Origin: Brevibacterium sp. UCMA 11754
GTDB lineage: Bacteria; Actinomycetota; Actinomycetes; Actinomycetales; Brevibacteriaceae
Reading direction: 5' to 3'
Assembly (NCBI RefSeq): GCF_021532275.1
Contig: NZ_JACBOT010000001.1
Span: forward strand, 414,424-478,423
DNA length: 64,000 bases
A program made the position numbers and the translations under genes. The notes under the pieces were generated by a model that was not told the origin of the DNA, did not search any database, and saw only the letters and a program-made list of their open reading frames with translations. Shown piece by piece: positions 8,850 through 18,605 of the stretch (position 1 is its first letter; each line of letters begins with the position of its first letter).

Positions 8850-9719
8850 ATGGCACCTGAGACTCCCCCGCGTCCGCGAGGCGATCAAAACGCGAATTCA
8901 CGCAGACACGGTCCTCGTGATCCATCGAATGACGCTCAACGCAGAAGCAGCCCTCCCCGACGCCGAGGTGGTCGTGGGGTGGCGCGCACACGTACGTCCC
9001 TCTCGCTGGAGCAGATCATCGAGGCCGCGATCACCACGCTCGACGCCGTTGGGGCCGAGAAGATGACCTTGCGCGGGCTGGCCGCACAGCTCGACAGCGG
9101 CGTGGCCAGTCTCTACTGGTACGCCTCAGGCAAGGACCAGCTCATGGCCATCGTCGCTGATGAGCTTCTGGGACGCGCATTGGACGAGGCCGAGGAACTC
9201 GAACTCGCCGGTCAGCCGCATCCGGAGCAATTCGCGAAATATCCGCTGCCTGTGCCCGATGAGCGCACGAGTGCCGCCACAGCCGAAGCTCTGGTTCGGA
9301 TTCGGCGACTTGCGCTGTGTCTGTTCGTCCAGATGCTCGACCACCCGTGGCTGGCCTTTCAACTCATCAAAGCGGGCCCCGATGAGCAGAATTCGCTGAG
9401 CTACTGGGAATTGGTCGGTCAGGCATTGCAGAAGACGGAACTGGACCTGACCAGACAGCTCCAGGCGTCTATGGTCGTCGCCAACTATGCCTCGGGCATG
9501 GGCGCAGAGGTCTCACAGCGGGCGATCGACCGCGAAGCACTGAAAGACCCCGAAGCCCAATACACCGCTCAGATCGACCACTGGGCAAGTTTCAGTGAAG
9601 AAGACTTCCCCTTCGTGCACTCCGTGCTCGGCGAGTTCGACAAACTCGACGAGGCATCGGATTTCGTCATGGGCCTCGACCTCGTCCTGTCAGGACTCGA
9701 ACGCCTGACCTGGAGCTGA
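8850..9719 (+). CDS. TetR/AcrR family transcriptional regulator
   Basis: A helix-turn-helix domain is recognisable from SLEQIIEAAITTLDAVGAEK through MTLRGLAAQLDSGVASLYWYASGKDQLM, the standard TetR recognition helix and following helix. The rest is a helical ligand-binding domain of about 200 residues. The ATG at 8850 gives 289 residues with an N-terminal tail of about 45 Pro/Arg-rich residues. A GTG at 8979 (VARTRTSLS) would remove the tail and give a more typical length, so the start is uncertain. It probably represses itself and the divergent exporter through the four-site array at 8750-8818. Confidence 0.88.
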   Translation: MAPETPPRPRGDQNANSRRHGPRDPSNDAQRRSSPPRRRGGRGVARTRTSLSLEQIIEAAITTLDAVGAEKMTLRGLAAQLDSGVASLYWYASGKDQLMAIVADELLGRALDEAEELELAGQPHPEQFAKYPLPVPDERTSAATAEALVRIRRLALCLFVQMLDHPWLAFQLIKAGPDEQNSLSYWELVGQALQKTELDLTRQLQASMVVANYASGMGAEVSQRAIDREALKDPEAQYTAQIDHWASFSEEDFPFVHSVLGEFDKLDEASDFVMGLDLVLSGLERLTWS

Positions 9720-9737
9720 CGCGGCTGAAGTTTGAGG

Positions 9738-12032
9738 CTACCCGTCGAGCTGCTCGGCGAGTTCATCCGCTGTGCGCACCGGCAATGAACACTGCATTCC
9801 GCGGCAGACGATAGCGGTGCCCTCGGGCACGTCGACCTCTGATCCTTCCTCGTCGGGGACTCCGGTCGAATCAGTCAGCAGCGTGACCGCTGGATGTCGG
9901 GCGGCGATGCCGCTCAGCTCAGCATCACGAGTGGCGACCCGTACCGGGTTGAGCGTCCGCTCGGACTGCCACAGCGCGTGACCGCAGCCGCGCGGAGCAC
10001 GTCCGGCGAGCGCCCGATAGACGCCGAGAAGCCTGTCTCGCAGGTCCAAGAGCTGACCGGTACTCAGTGGACCTTCCGGACCGTTTCCAGCACTGCTGTC
10101 GACACCGAGCTCTGCGAGCAGAAGCGCCACCTCTGCTGCGGCAGACCTGCCGGAGGGCACCGTGTTATCCACCGGATCGGAGGCTCTCACACTCAGGATC
10201 TCGTCGCCCATTGAGTCGAAGATCTCGAGCGTCTCCCCTTCAGCAGTGAAGTCCGTGAACATCGTCGCACTCAACGACACCAGGTCACTCACCTGCACGG
10301 ACGCCCCCGGCAGCTGTCGAACTGTGATGCCGGCAGTGATGAACTGTGCCCAGTCAGCGAGTCCGGCCTGGCCTGGTCCCGGCGTGTCACCGGTGAAGCT
10401 GCGTCGGACGTTGAGCCTCGAATCGGTACCGGAATCGGCGCTCACGTCTGAGTCGCGGTCAATGCCTGCACCGGAGTCGCCGAAGCGCGCCAGCATCGCG
10501 TCCCACAGATGGACTGCCGCACTCCCCCAGCTCACCGACGCGTCCGTGCCTGCGGAAGCCCCGGCAACTCTCGTCCCGTCCGTGCCGTCTGTGGCACGGG
10601 TGTACAGCGCCGCTTCGGCCAGAGCCGTGACTGCCAGTGAATTCCATTCGGTGATCGTCTTCTCATCCCGTGCGGGCTGGGACCGCTGCTCCAGCAATTC
10701 TCTGAGCCCGGATCGTTGCGCGGCCGTCGCCGAGGTGGCCCACGGCGCGGGATGCTTCTTGTCGAAGGGGACGTCGTCCATGCCCAACCAGTCGATGATG
10801 CGAATGGCGGCGACGACGGAACCGGAGAGCTCTGCGGCGGCCGGCGAATCGACGAGTTGGAACAGCCCCTCCTGCCCCACCTCGGCGAACTCCTCGGGTG
10901 TCACGACGTAGGCGGACCCCTCTTCCAGCACGCCGTCAGCGTTGAGGGAGTCCGCGTCGAGCGCGGCGATGAATCGGTCCCCGTCGGACATGTCTGTGTT
11001 GAGGAAATTCGCGGTGTCGGTGACCTCACGTTCGGCGAGCGCCAGCCACTTCGAATCCGGGTTGAGCGCGCGTTCGACCTTCGCCCATTGGACGGCGGCG
11101 CGCAGGTAGAGCGCATTGTCGTAGAGCATCTTCTCGAAGTGCGGCACGAACCACTGCCGGTCGACGCTGTAGCGGGCAATGCCGCCGCGCACCTGATCAC
11201 GCATGCCGCCGCTCGCGATCCGTGCGAAGGTGCTGCGCACCGCGATGAGGCAGTCGAGGACGAGCTCGCCCTCGAGATGGCCATCGGCTCCCACCCTGTC
11301 GACCTTTCCAGGAGCAAGAGCCCCATCCCTCGCCGAGGCGGTCCCACCCAAGCGCACGAACGTGGCCAAGAGCTGCATGAGGTTCATCAGCGGCGGGAAC
11401 TTCGGCGCCTTGCCGAACCCACCCCACGCGGGGTCATAGGAGTCGAGCAGGGACTCGGCTGCCGAGTCGAGTTCCTCGGCACTGAGCAGTTCCGAGGCGG
11501 CTTCGGCGGGCAACGCGTCAGAGACTGCACTGGCCATATCGGCGAGCCCACGATCCATGCGCTTGGTCATCTCGGTCACCTCGGCGCGGCGTTCCGTCCA
11601 CGACTGTGACACGGCCGCGAGCACCTGTGTGAACGCGGGCAGGTTCCCCCGCGGTGCCGGCGGGAAGTACGTCCCGGCGTAGAAGGGACTGCCTTTGGGC
11701 GTGGCGAAGATCGTCATCGGCCAGCCGCCCTGGCCGCGCATCGCCTGGAGGGCGTTCATGTAATAGGAGTCGATGTCCGGGAGTTCTTCCCGGTCGATCT
11801 TGATCGGCAGGAAGTTCTCGTTGATGATGGCCGCGATGGCCTCGTCCTCGAAGGATTCGTGGGCCATGACGTGGCACCAGTGGCACGTGGAGTACCCGAT
11901 CGAGATGAGCAGCGGCACGTCACGACGGGCCGCCTCGGCGAGGTTGCCCTTCGTCCACATCCGCCAGTCGACGGGATTGTCGGCGTGGGCGCGAAGGTAG
12001 GGACTGGTGGACGACGTGAGTTCATTGGCCAT
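9738..12032 (-). CDS. DUF255 / thioredoxin-fold protein of the YyaL (SSP411) family
   Basis: The 764-residue cytosolic protein begins with NELTSSTSPYLRAHADNPVDW and then GYSTCHWCHVMAHESFED, the conserved opening and the CxxC-bearing thioredoxin-like motif of the family. The AMRGQGGWPMTIF and PAWGGFGKAPKFPP stretches are further hallmarks, and the C-terminal two thirds form an (alpha/alpha) barrel related to N-acylglucosamine epimerases. Length fits, although residues around 480-560 contain an insert rich in Asp, Ser and Gly. The molecular function of the family is poorly known. The 3' end lies 18 bp from the TetR gene end, so the two are convergent. Confidence 0.9.
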   Translation of the reverse strand: MANELTSSTSPYLRAHADNPVDWRMWTKGNLAEAARRDVPLLISIGYSTCHWCHVMAHESFEDEAIAAIINENFLPIKIDREELPDIDSYYMNALQAMRGQGGWPMTIFATPKGSPFYAGTYFPPAPRGNLPAFTQVLAAVSQSWTERRAEVTEMTKRMDRGLADMASAVSDALPAEAASELLSAEELDSAAESLLDSYDPAWGGFGKAPKFPPLMNLMQLLATFVRLGGTASARDGALAPGKVDRVGADGHLEGELVLDCLIAVRSTFARIASGGMRDQVRGGIARYSVDRQWFVPHFEKMLYDNALYLRAAVQWAKVERALNPDSKWLALAEREVTDTANFLNTDMSDGDRFIAALDADSLNADGVLEEGSAYVVTPEEFAEVGQEGLFQLVDSPAAAELSGSVVAAIRIIDWLGMDDVPFDKKHPAPWATSATAAQRSGLRELLEQRSQPARDEKTITEWNSLAVTALAEAALYTRATDGTDGTRVAGASAGTDASVSWGSAAVHLWDAMLARFGDSGAGIDRDSDVSADSGTDSRLNVRRSFTGDTPGPGQAGLADWAQFITAGITVRQLPGASVQVSDLVSLSATMFTDFTAEGETLEIFDSMGDEILSVRASDPVDNTVPSGRSAAAEVALLLAELGVDSSAGNGPEGPLSTGQLLDLRDRLLGVYRALAGRAPRGCGHALWQSERTLNPVRVATRDAELSGIAARHPAVTLLTDSTGVPDEEGSEVDVPEGTAIVCRGMQCSLPVRTADELAEQLDG

Positions 12033-12181
12033 GGACCCAGCGTCTCATTCGGAGGCCCGACCTGAGAACCGGCGTCTCATTCCACCGGCCCTGACCGTGG
12101 CGTCGACCACTGATCGGAGCCGTCCTCTTATCGACAAGCCAAGTGGTTAAATACCATGTGGTTCTATGGGATGATTCCACC

Positions 12182-13075
12182 ATGGATGAGGAGACGTATT
12201 CGCAGACGAAAAGTCCTGGGACAGCTGCCGCCGAGGACCAGAATCCTGCACTCAGCGGCGGCCCGTCCCCGATGCGCTTCACGGTGGTCGCACTCGCGTT
12301 CGTCGTTCACTTCGTCGCCTGGATCGGCTACTGCGCACTCATGGTCGCCTCATCCAACTACTACTTCGCCCAGAGCCTGCCCACCGGAATCGCCATGTTC
12401 GTCCTGGCCTGTGTGGCCGGCGCCGCCGCCATCGTCGTCGCGCGCGAGCTCTCGCCGATCCCGCGCAGCATCGTCACCGTGCTCAGCATTGCAATCTTCG
12501 GAATCTCCGGCATCGCCGAGGTGGTCGGACGCGTCGAACGACCGATGCCGGAACTGATGGTTCTGACCTTCGGAGAAGTTGTCACACTCATCGGCATGTT
12601 CGTGTTCCCCTTCGTCATCGCGGGGGTCCTCGTCGCAGTGGTACGCAAGCCTGAGGTGGCGGGCCGCCCGACAGCCGGCGCAGTTGCCGTGCTTCTTGTC
12701 TGTGTGGTGATCGCAGTCTGCTGCCTCCTGCCGAAGTTCGGAGTCCTCGATCCGACTGCACTGCCCTCATGGTTCCGGACGGAGTTACCGATCGCCCTGA
12801 GCTCCGGAATCGGCATGGTCGCCGCAGTGTTCCTGCTTGGGCGTGTGCAGTTCCACGCCTTATCGTTCGGCTGGTCTCTGGTCATCCGAGTCTTCGGCTT
12901 CGTCACCCTGGCTTGCGGAATGCATCTGTGCAACCTCTCGACAGGTCTGCTCGTGGGCTTCTATCCTCTTGGCGACGGCGGCAGGATGTTCTGGACGGGA
13001 GCCACGTTGGGGTTCCCCATCGGCGCAGTGGCTCTGCTCGTCTCTGTGGCAGCGGCGAGACGTCGGCTGTCTTGA
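12182..13075 (+). CDS. Hypothetical multi-pass membrane protein
   Basis: The 297-residue protein has a hydrophilic, acidic and Pro/Ser-rich head of about 35 residues followed by around eight hydrophobic segments, for example FTVVALAFVVHFVAWIGYCA and AVAVLLVCVVIAVCCLL. I recognise no transporter or enzyme motif. I chose the ATG at 12182 over an upstream alternative because it starts the coherent protein. A TAAATAC/TATGGGAT-rich stretch just upstream (12145-12175) could hold the promoter. It converges on the glycerophosphodiesterase gene, with a gap of 76 bp. Confidence 0.7.
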   Translation: MDEETYSQTKSPGTAAAEDQNPALSGGPSPMRFTVVALAFVVHFVAWIGYCALMVASSNYYFAQSLPTGIAMFVLACVAGAAAIVVARELSPIPRSIVTVLSIAIFGISGIAEVVGRVERPMPELMVLTFGEVVTLIGMFVFPFVIAGVLVAVVRKPEVAGRPTAGAVAVLLVCVVIAVCCLLPKFGVLDPTALPSWFRTELPIALSSGIGMVAAVFLLGRVQFHALSFGWSLVIRVFGFVTLACGMHLCNLSTGLLVGFYPLGDGGRMFWTGATLGFPIGAVALLVSVAAARRRLS

Positions 13076-13151
13076 GACACACTCTGCCTTCCCTCGGATC
13101 CGTTCTTTCCCGAGTCATCCCGGACCTGGTGCTCGCCTCGGCGCGCTGACC

Positions 13152-13967
13152 TCAGAGGTCTTCGACGACCGCGACGAGCCGGTCGGGCCTGTTGGTGATG
13201 ATGCCATCGGCACCGAGGTCGACAGCCTTCTCCATGTCTTCGACGCTGTCGACGGTCCACACCAGGCTCGACATCCCCAGCTCGTGGACATGGCCGAGGA
13301 AGGTGGCATCGGCCGCGATGTACTGGGGATTGACCTGATCGACCCAGGTGGCGAAGTCGCGCAGTTCGTCCGGGCAGGGCCGCCCCAGAACCCCGACGGG
13401 GATCTCCGGTGCCAGCGCGTGGAACTCACGGATGAAGGCCCAGTCACCGGACTGGACGACGAGCATCCCCGCCGCCAATGCCCGGTCCAGATAGTCGGGG
13501 GATGCGGTCAGAGATTCAACGAGCGCCTGGGCGAATCCCGGGTATCGGGTGGGGTGTTTGACTTCGAGGAGCAGCCCGGTGCGGGTCACGTGCACCAGAT
13601 CGAGCACCTCGGCGAGGTGAGGGACCCGGACGCCGGCGAACGATTCAGACTTCCAGCTGCCCGCGTCGAGGCTGGCGATCTCTGCTGTGGTCATGGACTT
13701 CACGCTGTAGTCCGTGCGGTCAGGATGGGCGACGCGGGCATCCGTCGTCCGTTCCACGGTGACGTCGTGGATGACGACGAGTTCTCCGTCAGCATTCATG
13801 TGCACGTCGATCTCGAGCATGTCGGTGCCCTGGTCGATGGCGGCGACGAAGGCCGGGATCGTGTTCTCCGGATAGTCGGCTGACGCGCCACGATGCGCGA
13901 TGACCAGAGGCGGAACCCGGGTGTGGGTGACGGCCTCGGAGGTGTGGTTTGCGAGGGTGATTGGCAT
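13152..13967 (-). CDS. Glycerophosphodiester phosphodiesterase family protein
   Basis: The 271-residue TIM-barrel protein carries IAHRGASADYPENTIPAF near residue 25 (catalytic His and Arg plus metal-binding Glu), EIDVHMNADGELVVIHD (metal ligands and second catalytic His) and LLLEVKHPTRYPG further on. It lacks a signal peptide, so it probably acts in the cytosol, hydrolysing glycerophosphodiesters from phospholipid turnover to glycerol 3-phosphate and an alcohol. The start at 13967 has GAGGAG a short distance upstream. It appears monocistronic. The 300-bp gap from 13968 to the next gene holds its promoter and that of the regulator at 14268, and no further gene. Confidence 0.92.
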   Translation of the reverse strand: MPITLANHTSEAVTHTRVPPLVIAHRGASADYPENTIPAFVAAIDQGTDMLEIDVHMNADGELVVIHDVTVERTTDARVAHPDRTDYSVKSMTTAEIASLDAGSWKSESFAGVRVPHLAEVLDLVHVTRTGLLLEVKHPTRYPGFAQALVESLTASPDYLDRALAAGMLVVQSGDWAFIREFHALAPEIPVGVLGRPCPDELRDFATWVDQVNPQYIAADATFLGHVHELGMSSLVWTVDSVEDMEKAVDLGADGIITNRPDRLVAVVEDL

Positions 13968-14233
13968 GGCGGGGACTCCTCAGAGTTGGCGACTCGGTGC
14001 AGGCTCGAGCGGCCGATGGTGCAGTGTATTGCGGACAACCCTAAGCAACCCGAGCAATGAACGGATGATGTCTGGGTAGACGCGACGTGAATGCTAGATG
14101 GGTACAGCGTCAGCGTCGCCGACGTTCAGTTGAACCAACCAGCACCCACTAAGAATGTGTGCACCCTTCAAGCATCAGCCGCGGGATCTCGAAATCTGCC
14201 ACATGGATATGTCTTTTTGAAGGAAACAATCTA

Positions 14234-14261
14234 TTGACTTTGCATATTTGGCGAATATGAT
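14234..14261 (+). promoter_or_regulatory. Sigma-70-type promoter of the Lrp/AsnC-like regulator
   Basis: TTGACT (14234-14239) and TATGAT (14256-14261) are separated by 16 bp, close to consensus. The GTG start of the next gene lies only 7 bp beyond the -10 box, which puts the expected transcription start at or within a few bases of the start codon. Confidence 0.65.
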
Positions 14262-14267
14262 CAGATT

Positions 14268-15299
14268 GTGAATCAAAACACACGATCAGTCGGCGTTCTG
14301 GATCCGATCGACAGAGCCATCGTCGATGTCCTTCATCGCGATGGCCGCGCACCATGGGCAAGGGTTGCAGATCAAGTCGGAATGTCAGCGGCAACCGTTC
14401 GCCGACGCTACGAAACCATGCACAATCAGGGCGTAATTCGAGTGATTGGAGCAACCGACGTTGCTCGGCTCGGTTTGGGAACGCCGATCTACATGCGCAT
14501 CTCCAACGCCCACAGAGACCTGGACGTACTCATTCCCCGGCTCAAGTCACGGAAGGAAGTTCGATCCCTCAACACACTTCTCGGGTCCGTCGACATTGCG
14601 GCAGAAATGGTACTTCCTTCAAATGCAGACCACAGCATGCTCGTAGCAGAAATCACCGAGGGAACTGCAGCGACAGTAGAGACGCTCCTCCTCACTCACG
14701 CGTTCGCCTCCGGTCAAGACTGGGCGCCGCCGCGCGAGACGGACGAGCCTACGCGATTGGCTTCGGTGAAGACTGAACCAGCTCCACCAATCGAGCTGTC
14801 CCAATCTGAAGCGAAGGTTCTGGGAATGCTCATGCACGACGGCCGGACTTCGCTGGGCGACCTCGCCAAGGCGATTGGCAAATCTGAGAACACTGCAACT
14901 CGGACCATTGATCAACTCCAAGAAAATGGCCTCCTCGACTTTCGGATACTCGTGGAACCGGAACGATTGGGCTTCGCCACCGAGTTTCTCCTGTGGCTGG
15001 AAGTCGAGCCTCAGCATCTCACCGAAACAGCGATCGCTCTATCGGAACACTCATCCACGAAATACCTCACCGCAACAACCGGAAGTTTCAGCCTAGCCGG
15101 ACAGTTCATCGTTCGTGACCGCACCGAGCTGTTCCACTATTCCACAAAGGTTCTCGGCTCCCTGCCCGGAATCCGCAGCGCGGAATTCTCTATCCAAACC
15201 ACTACTCATAAGCGTGTTTGGACGGCGATCGAATCGGGAGTCTACGCAACCGCAGGCCTGCCGTTGGATCCAATTGAATACCTCCAGCCACATACGTGA
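14268..15299 (+). CDS. Lrp/AsnC family transcriptional regulator with two tandem HTH-AsnC halves
   Basis: The 343-residue protein is a duplication of the Lrp plan. A first helix-turn-helix (DPIDRAIVDVLHRDGRAPWA ... SAATVRRRYETM, residues 6-45) and ligand-binding domain are followed by a second helix-turn-helix (SEAKVLGMLMHDGRTSLGDL ... SENTATRTIDQL, about residues 170-205) and another ligand-binding domain. Lrp-type proteins sense amino acids or related metabolites. The GTG start has no visible ribosome binding site and lies next to the -10 box, so the mRNA is probably leaderless. It lies 87 bp ahead of the deacetylase-MFS-SDR-PanE unit and probably controls it. Confidence 0.85.
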   Translation: MNQNTRSVGVLDPIDRAIVDVLHRDGRAPWARVADQVGMSAATVRRRYETMHNQGVIRVIGATDVARLGLGTPIYMRISNAHRDLDVLIPRLKSRKEVRSLNTLLGSVDIAAEMVLPSNADHSMLVAEITEGTAATVETLLLTHAFASGQDWAPPRETDEPTRLASVKTEPAPPIELSQSEAKVLGMLMHDGRTSLGDLAKAIGKSENTATRTIDQLQENGLLDFRILVEPERLGFATEFLLWLEVEPQHLTETAIALSEHSSTKYLTATTGSFSLAGQFIVRDRTELFHYSTKVLGSLPGIRSAEFSIQTTTHKRVWTAIESGVYATAGLPLDPIEYLQPHT

Positions 15300-15386
15300 C
15301 AAACCGATAACGTCCACTCAGCCTCGGCAAGGTCGCACGGAATGGCCCGCACGTCCTTGCCGAGGCAACACCACAAAGGAGAATCG

Positions 15387-16331
15387 ATGTCCTTACAAAA
15401 CCCTTCATCCACGGGCCCCAATACTGAGCCGTGGCAGTGGCCTGAGGAGCAGTGGCGCTCTGAAGTCAACCGCGTACGTGCCGGACGCAGCTTGGTCGAC
15501 ACAGACGTCTCGCGGCGTTGGCCGGAGGAAGCTCAATGTGCCGTTCTCATTGCCTACGATTCCGATCATGAGACCCCCTATCTGCGAGACGGACAAACCT
15601 CGCCAGGCTCCCTGGCGCAGGGCGAATATGGCAGTCGGTCAGCCGTACCGAGAATTCTCGACATGCTTGCCCGTCACGAGGTGCCCACCAGCTTCTACGT
15701 GCCTGCAGTGTCGGCCCTCCTTCACCCCCAGGACATCGAAGGATATGTTGCCGGCGGCCACGAGGTTGCCGTGCACGGGTGGATTCACGAGCGCAACACC
15801 GCCTTGCCCTATGAAGCGGAACTCGACCTCATCAGCCGGGCCGCCGACGTACTCGAAAAGCTCAGCGGCACTCGTCCGAGCGGTATACGCACACCGTCGT
15901 GGGATTTCTCGCAGTCCACGTTAAAAGTCATCAAAGAGCTAGGTTTCAGCTACGACTCATCGCTCATGGCCGATGACGAGCCCTATGAGCTCAACGCTGA
16001 TGGCGCACCGACGGGAATCATTGAGATCCCCGTCGAATGGATCAGGGACGACGCACCCTATTTCATGATGGATCGCTTCGGCGGCCTCCGTCCCCATCTC
16101 TCCCCCTACGATGTTGAGCGAATCTGGGTCGACGAATTCGAAGCTGCGCATGCCGCCGGCGGTGTATTCGAGCTGACCCTGCACCCGCACATCAGCGGAC
16201 ACAGATCTCGTCTCGCAATGGTCGACCGGCTGCTTTCACACATCCGCACTTTCGACAATGTCTGGTTCGGCACGCATGCCCAGCTCGCAGACCATCTGCG
16301 AACCAAATTCATCCTGACAACTCAAGGCTGA
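15387..16331 (+). CDS. Polysaccharide deacetylase family (PuuE/imidase-like) hydrolase
   Basis: The 314-residue protein has the NodB-fold layout: a metal-binding DSDHE at about residues 58-62, GGHEVAVHGWIHERN (His ligands) at about residue 125 and SGIRTPSWDFS beyond. It has no signal peptide, unlike true peptidoglycan or chitin deacetylases, and resembles the cytosolic branch containing allantoinase-like PuuE proteins and cyclic-imide hydrolases. The start at 15387 follows a strong AAAGGAG. It is the first gene of a unit with a MHS transporter and two NAD(P)-dependent reductases, so it more likely opens a small imported amide or imide than it modifies a polymer. That role is inference. Confidence 0.8.
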   Translation: MSLQNPSSTGPNTEPWQWPEEQWRSEVNRVRAGRSLVDTDVSRRWPEEAQCAVLIAYDSDHETPYLRDGQTSPGSLAQGEYGSRSAVPRILDMLARHEVPTSFYVPAVSALLHPQDIEGYVAGGHEVAVHGWIHERNTALPYEAELDLISRAADVLEKLSGTRPSGIRTPSWDFSQSTLKVIKELGFSYDSSLMADDEPYELNADGAPTGIIEIPVEWIRDDAPYFMMDRFGGLRPHLSPYDVERIWVDEFEAAHAAGGVFELTLHPHISGHRSRLAMVDRLLSHIRTFDNVWFGTHAQLADHLRTKFILTTQG

Positions 16332-16440
16332 CTACCAAACGCCTCAGACCTTAACGCTCATCACGGACCATCTGATCCGCATCTTTGGCGTCTCCGGAAA
16401 CTCCGGAGCTCCCCGCATATTTTGAAAGCGCGGACACAAC

Positions 16441-17754
16441 ATGTCTACTGAAACACCACAGCCCCAACCGCCGCATGACACAAAACTGTCGAAAAAGGGC
16501 CGCAAGGCACTGTTGGCCGGCGCCGTCGGCAACACCGTCGAGTGGGTCGACTGGGCGATTTACACCACGTTCTCGTCGGTCTTTGCTGTCCACTTCTTTC
16601 CAGGTGGTGACCCTGCCGCCGCACTTCTGGCTACGCTGGCCGTCTTTGCCGTCGGTTTCATCATGCGTCCCATCGGAGCAGCAGTGCTCGGCAATTACGC
16701 CGACCGCCATGGTCGCAAAAAGGGCATGGCTCTGACAATCGGCCTGATGGCCGGAGCTTCCCTCATCATCGCGATCACTCCCGACTATTCGATGATCGGC
16801 ATCTTCGCTCCGATCGTGCTCGTGTTGGCTCGCATGCTGCAGGGGTTCTCTGCAGGTGGTGAGTTCGGAGCGTCGTCGGCGTTCATGGTTGAGGCAGCAG
16901 CACCGAAACGCCGCGCCTTTGCCGGATCCTGGCAACAGGTGTCGGTGGGAGCCGGCGGCCTCATCGCTGCCGGCATCGGAGCGGTCATCACATCAGCACT
17001 CGATTCGGAGGCTCTCGACTCTTGGGGTTGGCGGCTTGCTTTTGCCCTCGGTGCACTACTCGGCCTGTTCGGTCTGTGGCTGCGCACAAACGTCGCTGAA
17101 TCCGAATCGTTTGAAGCCACCAAGGCGGCCCGAGACGCCGAGCCTAAGCAGAAGAGCTCCTATCTCACCATGTTCGTTAAGTACCCGGGCGCAGTGGCTC
17201 GTGTCTTCGGCATTACGATTGCCGGCACCTTGCTCTACTACATCTGGGTCTCCTACCTCCCGACTTACGCCCACGTCGCCACGGGCCTCCCCCTCAACTT
17301 GGCGCTGACTGCGAATTTCATCGCGATCGCGTTTTTCATCTGCATGCTTCCATTCGCTGGGGTCCTTTCGGACAAGATCGGCCGTAAGCCGACGATGTCA
17401 GCATTTGCTGCAGGGTTCCTGATTCTGGCATTTCCGTTGCTCAATATTCTCGAGAACAACTTCTGGATCTTCCTTGCTGTGGAAATTGTGGGAATGACAC
17501 TGTTGCTCGGGTATTCAGCCAACTGTGCGGTAATCATGGCCGAGCAATTTCCGCCCGAGGTGCGCGCCACTGGCATTGGACTTCCCTATGCTCTGGCCGT
17601 CGCCATCTTCGGTGGAACTGCGCCTTATGTCATCACTTGGATGAACGATGCCGGAATCGGAGACAAGGTGTGGATCTATTGTGCGGCCGCGGCCGCAGTT
17701 GGCTTGGCCGTCTACCTCACAATGCCCGAGACGAAAGGAAAGAAGCTCGCATGA
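16441..17754 (+). CDS. MFS transporter, metabolite:H+ symporter (MHS) family
   Basis: The 437-residue protein has 12 hydrophobic segments. AGAVGNTVEWVDWAIYTTFSS at helix 1 and MRPIGAAVLGNYADRHGRKKG between helices 2 and 3 are typical of the ShiA/ProP/KgtP branch, which imports organic acids, betaines and shikimate-like compounds with protons. Its stop codon overlaps the next gene's ATG (ATGA at 17751-17754), so it is translationally coupled to the SDR. It presumably imports the substrate of the cluster. The substrate is not predictable from sequence. Confidence 0.9.
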   Translation: MSTETPQPQPPHDTKLSKKGRKALLAGAVGNTVEWVDWAIYTTFSSVFAVHFFPGGDPAAALLATLAVFAVGFIMRPIGAAVLGNYADRHGRKKGMALTIGLMAGASLIIAITPDYSMIGIFAPIVLVLARMLQGFSAGGEFGASSAFMVEAAAPKRRAFAGSWQQVSVGAGGLIAAGIGAVITSALDSEALDSWGWRLAFALGALLGLFGLWLRTNVAESESFEATKAARDAEPKQKSSYLTMFVKYPGAVARVFGITIAGTLLYYIWVSYLPTYAHVATGLPLNLALTANFIAIAFFICMLPFAGVLSDKIGRKPTMSAFAAGFLILAFPLLNILENNFWIFLAVEIVGMTLLLGYSANCAVIMAEQFPPEVRATGIGLPYALAVAIFGGTAPYVITWMNDAGIGDKVWIYCAAAAAVGLAVYLTMPETKGKKLA

Positions 17755-18605
17755 ACGAGACATTCAAGCCTCACGTCCTCATCACAGGTGCTGCGAGCGG
17801 AATCGGCAAGGAAATCGCCCATCAGTACGCCGAACAGGGCGCTCGTCTGACTGTCGTGGACTTCGATGCCGAGGCACTCCGTTCGGCTGCAGAGGATCTT
17901 CGCCGAGATGGCACCGAGATCAATACCATCACCGCGGATCTGCGTGAGCCCCAGGCTCCAGCCTCGGTGATCGAATCCGCTTTTGCCTTCGGTCAAGTTC
18001 ACGTCCTTATCAATTCCGCCGGGGTCTATCCCGCGGTACCACTTCTCAACATCACTGCTGAGATCTGGGATGCAGTCCAATCAATCAATGTTCGAGCGCC
18101 GCAACTGCTGACAGTTGAGTTCGCGAAGAGGATGGGCAATCTCGGCGACAGGCTTCCCATCGGATACCCCGCGGTCGTCAACATATCTTCGGGTGCTGCC
18201 CTCCGGGCGCGACCGGGAGCCGCTCCTTATACAACGTCGAAAGCTGCCTTGGAGATGGTCACCAAGTCGTGCGCACTGGAACTTGGTCCTGTGGGCATCC
18301 GAGTCAATGCTGTTGCCCCGGGTTTCGTCGTCGTTGACAGCGAACTCAACCGTCTCACCGATGAGTATGTATCCAAGGTATCGGCCAATCCGCTCGGGAG
18401 GAAGGGGCGGCCCGATGACATTGCTAGAGCTGTCCTCTGGCTTGCGTCCCCCGCCGCGGAATGGATCACTGGTGAGATTCTGCGTGTCGACGGAGGATCG
18501 GCGGCGGGAGCGCTCGAGCTCCCCGTGCACTGGCCGGAGACACGCACCGAGATCGATGGCGAACCAACAACAAGGTCTGCGACGAAAGCGAGCACCAACG
18601 AATGA
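17751..18605 (+). CDS. Short-chain dehydrogenase/reductase (SDR)
   Basis: The 284-residue classical SDR has the cofactor-binding LITGAASGIGKEIAHQYAEQ near its N-terminus, an NSAGVYP motif (NNAG variant) near residue 85, and the catalytic Ser and YxxxK in NISSGAALRARPGAAPYTTSK around residues 145-165. It oxidises an alcohol or reduces a ketone with NAD(P)(H). The start ATG overlaps the MFS stop, and its own stop overlaps the next start by 4 bp. The C-terminal tail of about 30 residues beyond the usual GG.AA end is longer than typical. Confidence 0.9.
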   Translation: MNETFKPHVLITGAASGIGKEIAHQYAEQGARLTVVDFDAEALRSAAEDLRRDGTEINTITADLREPQAPASVIESAFAFGQVHVLINSAGVYPAVPLLNITAEIWDAVQSINVRAPQLLTVEFAKRMGNLGDRLPIGYPAVVNISSGAALRARPGAAPYTTSKAALEMVTKSCALELGPVGIRVNAVAPGFVVVDSELNRLTDEYVSKVSANPLGRKGRPDDIARAVLWLASPAAEWITGEILRVDGGSAAGALELPVHWPETRTEIDGEPTTRSATKASTNE

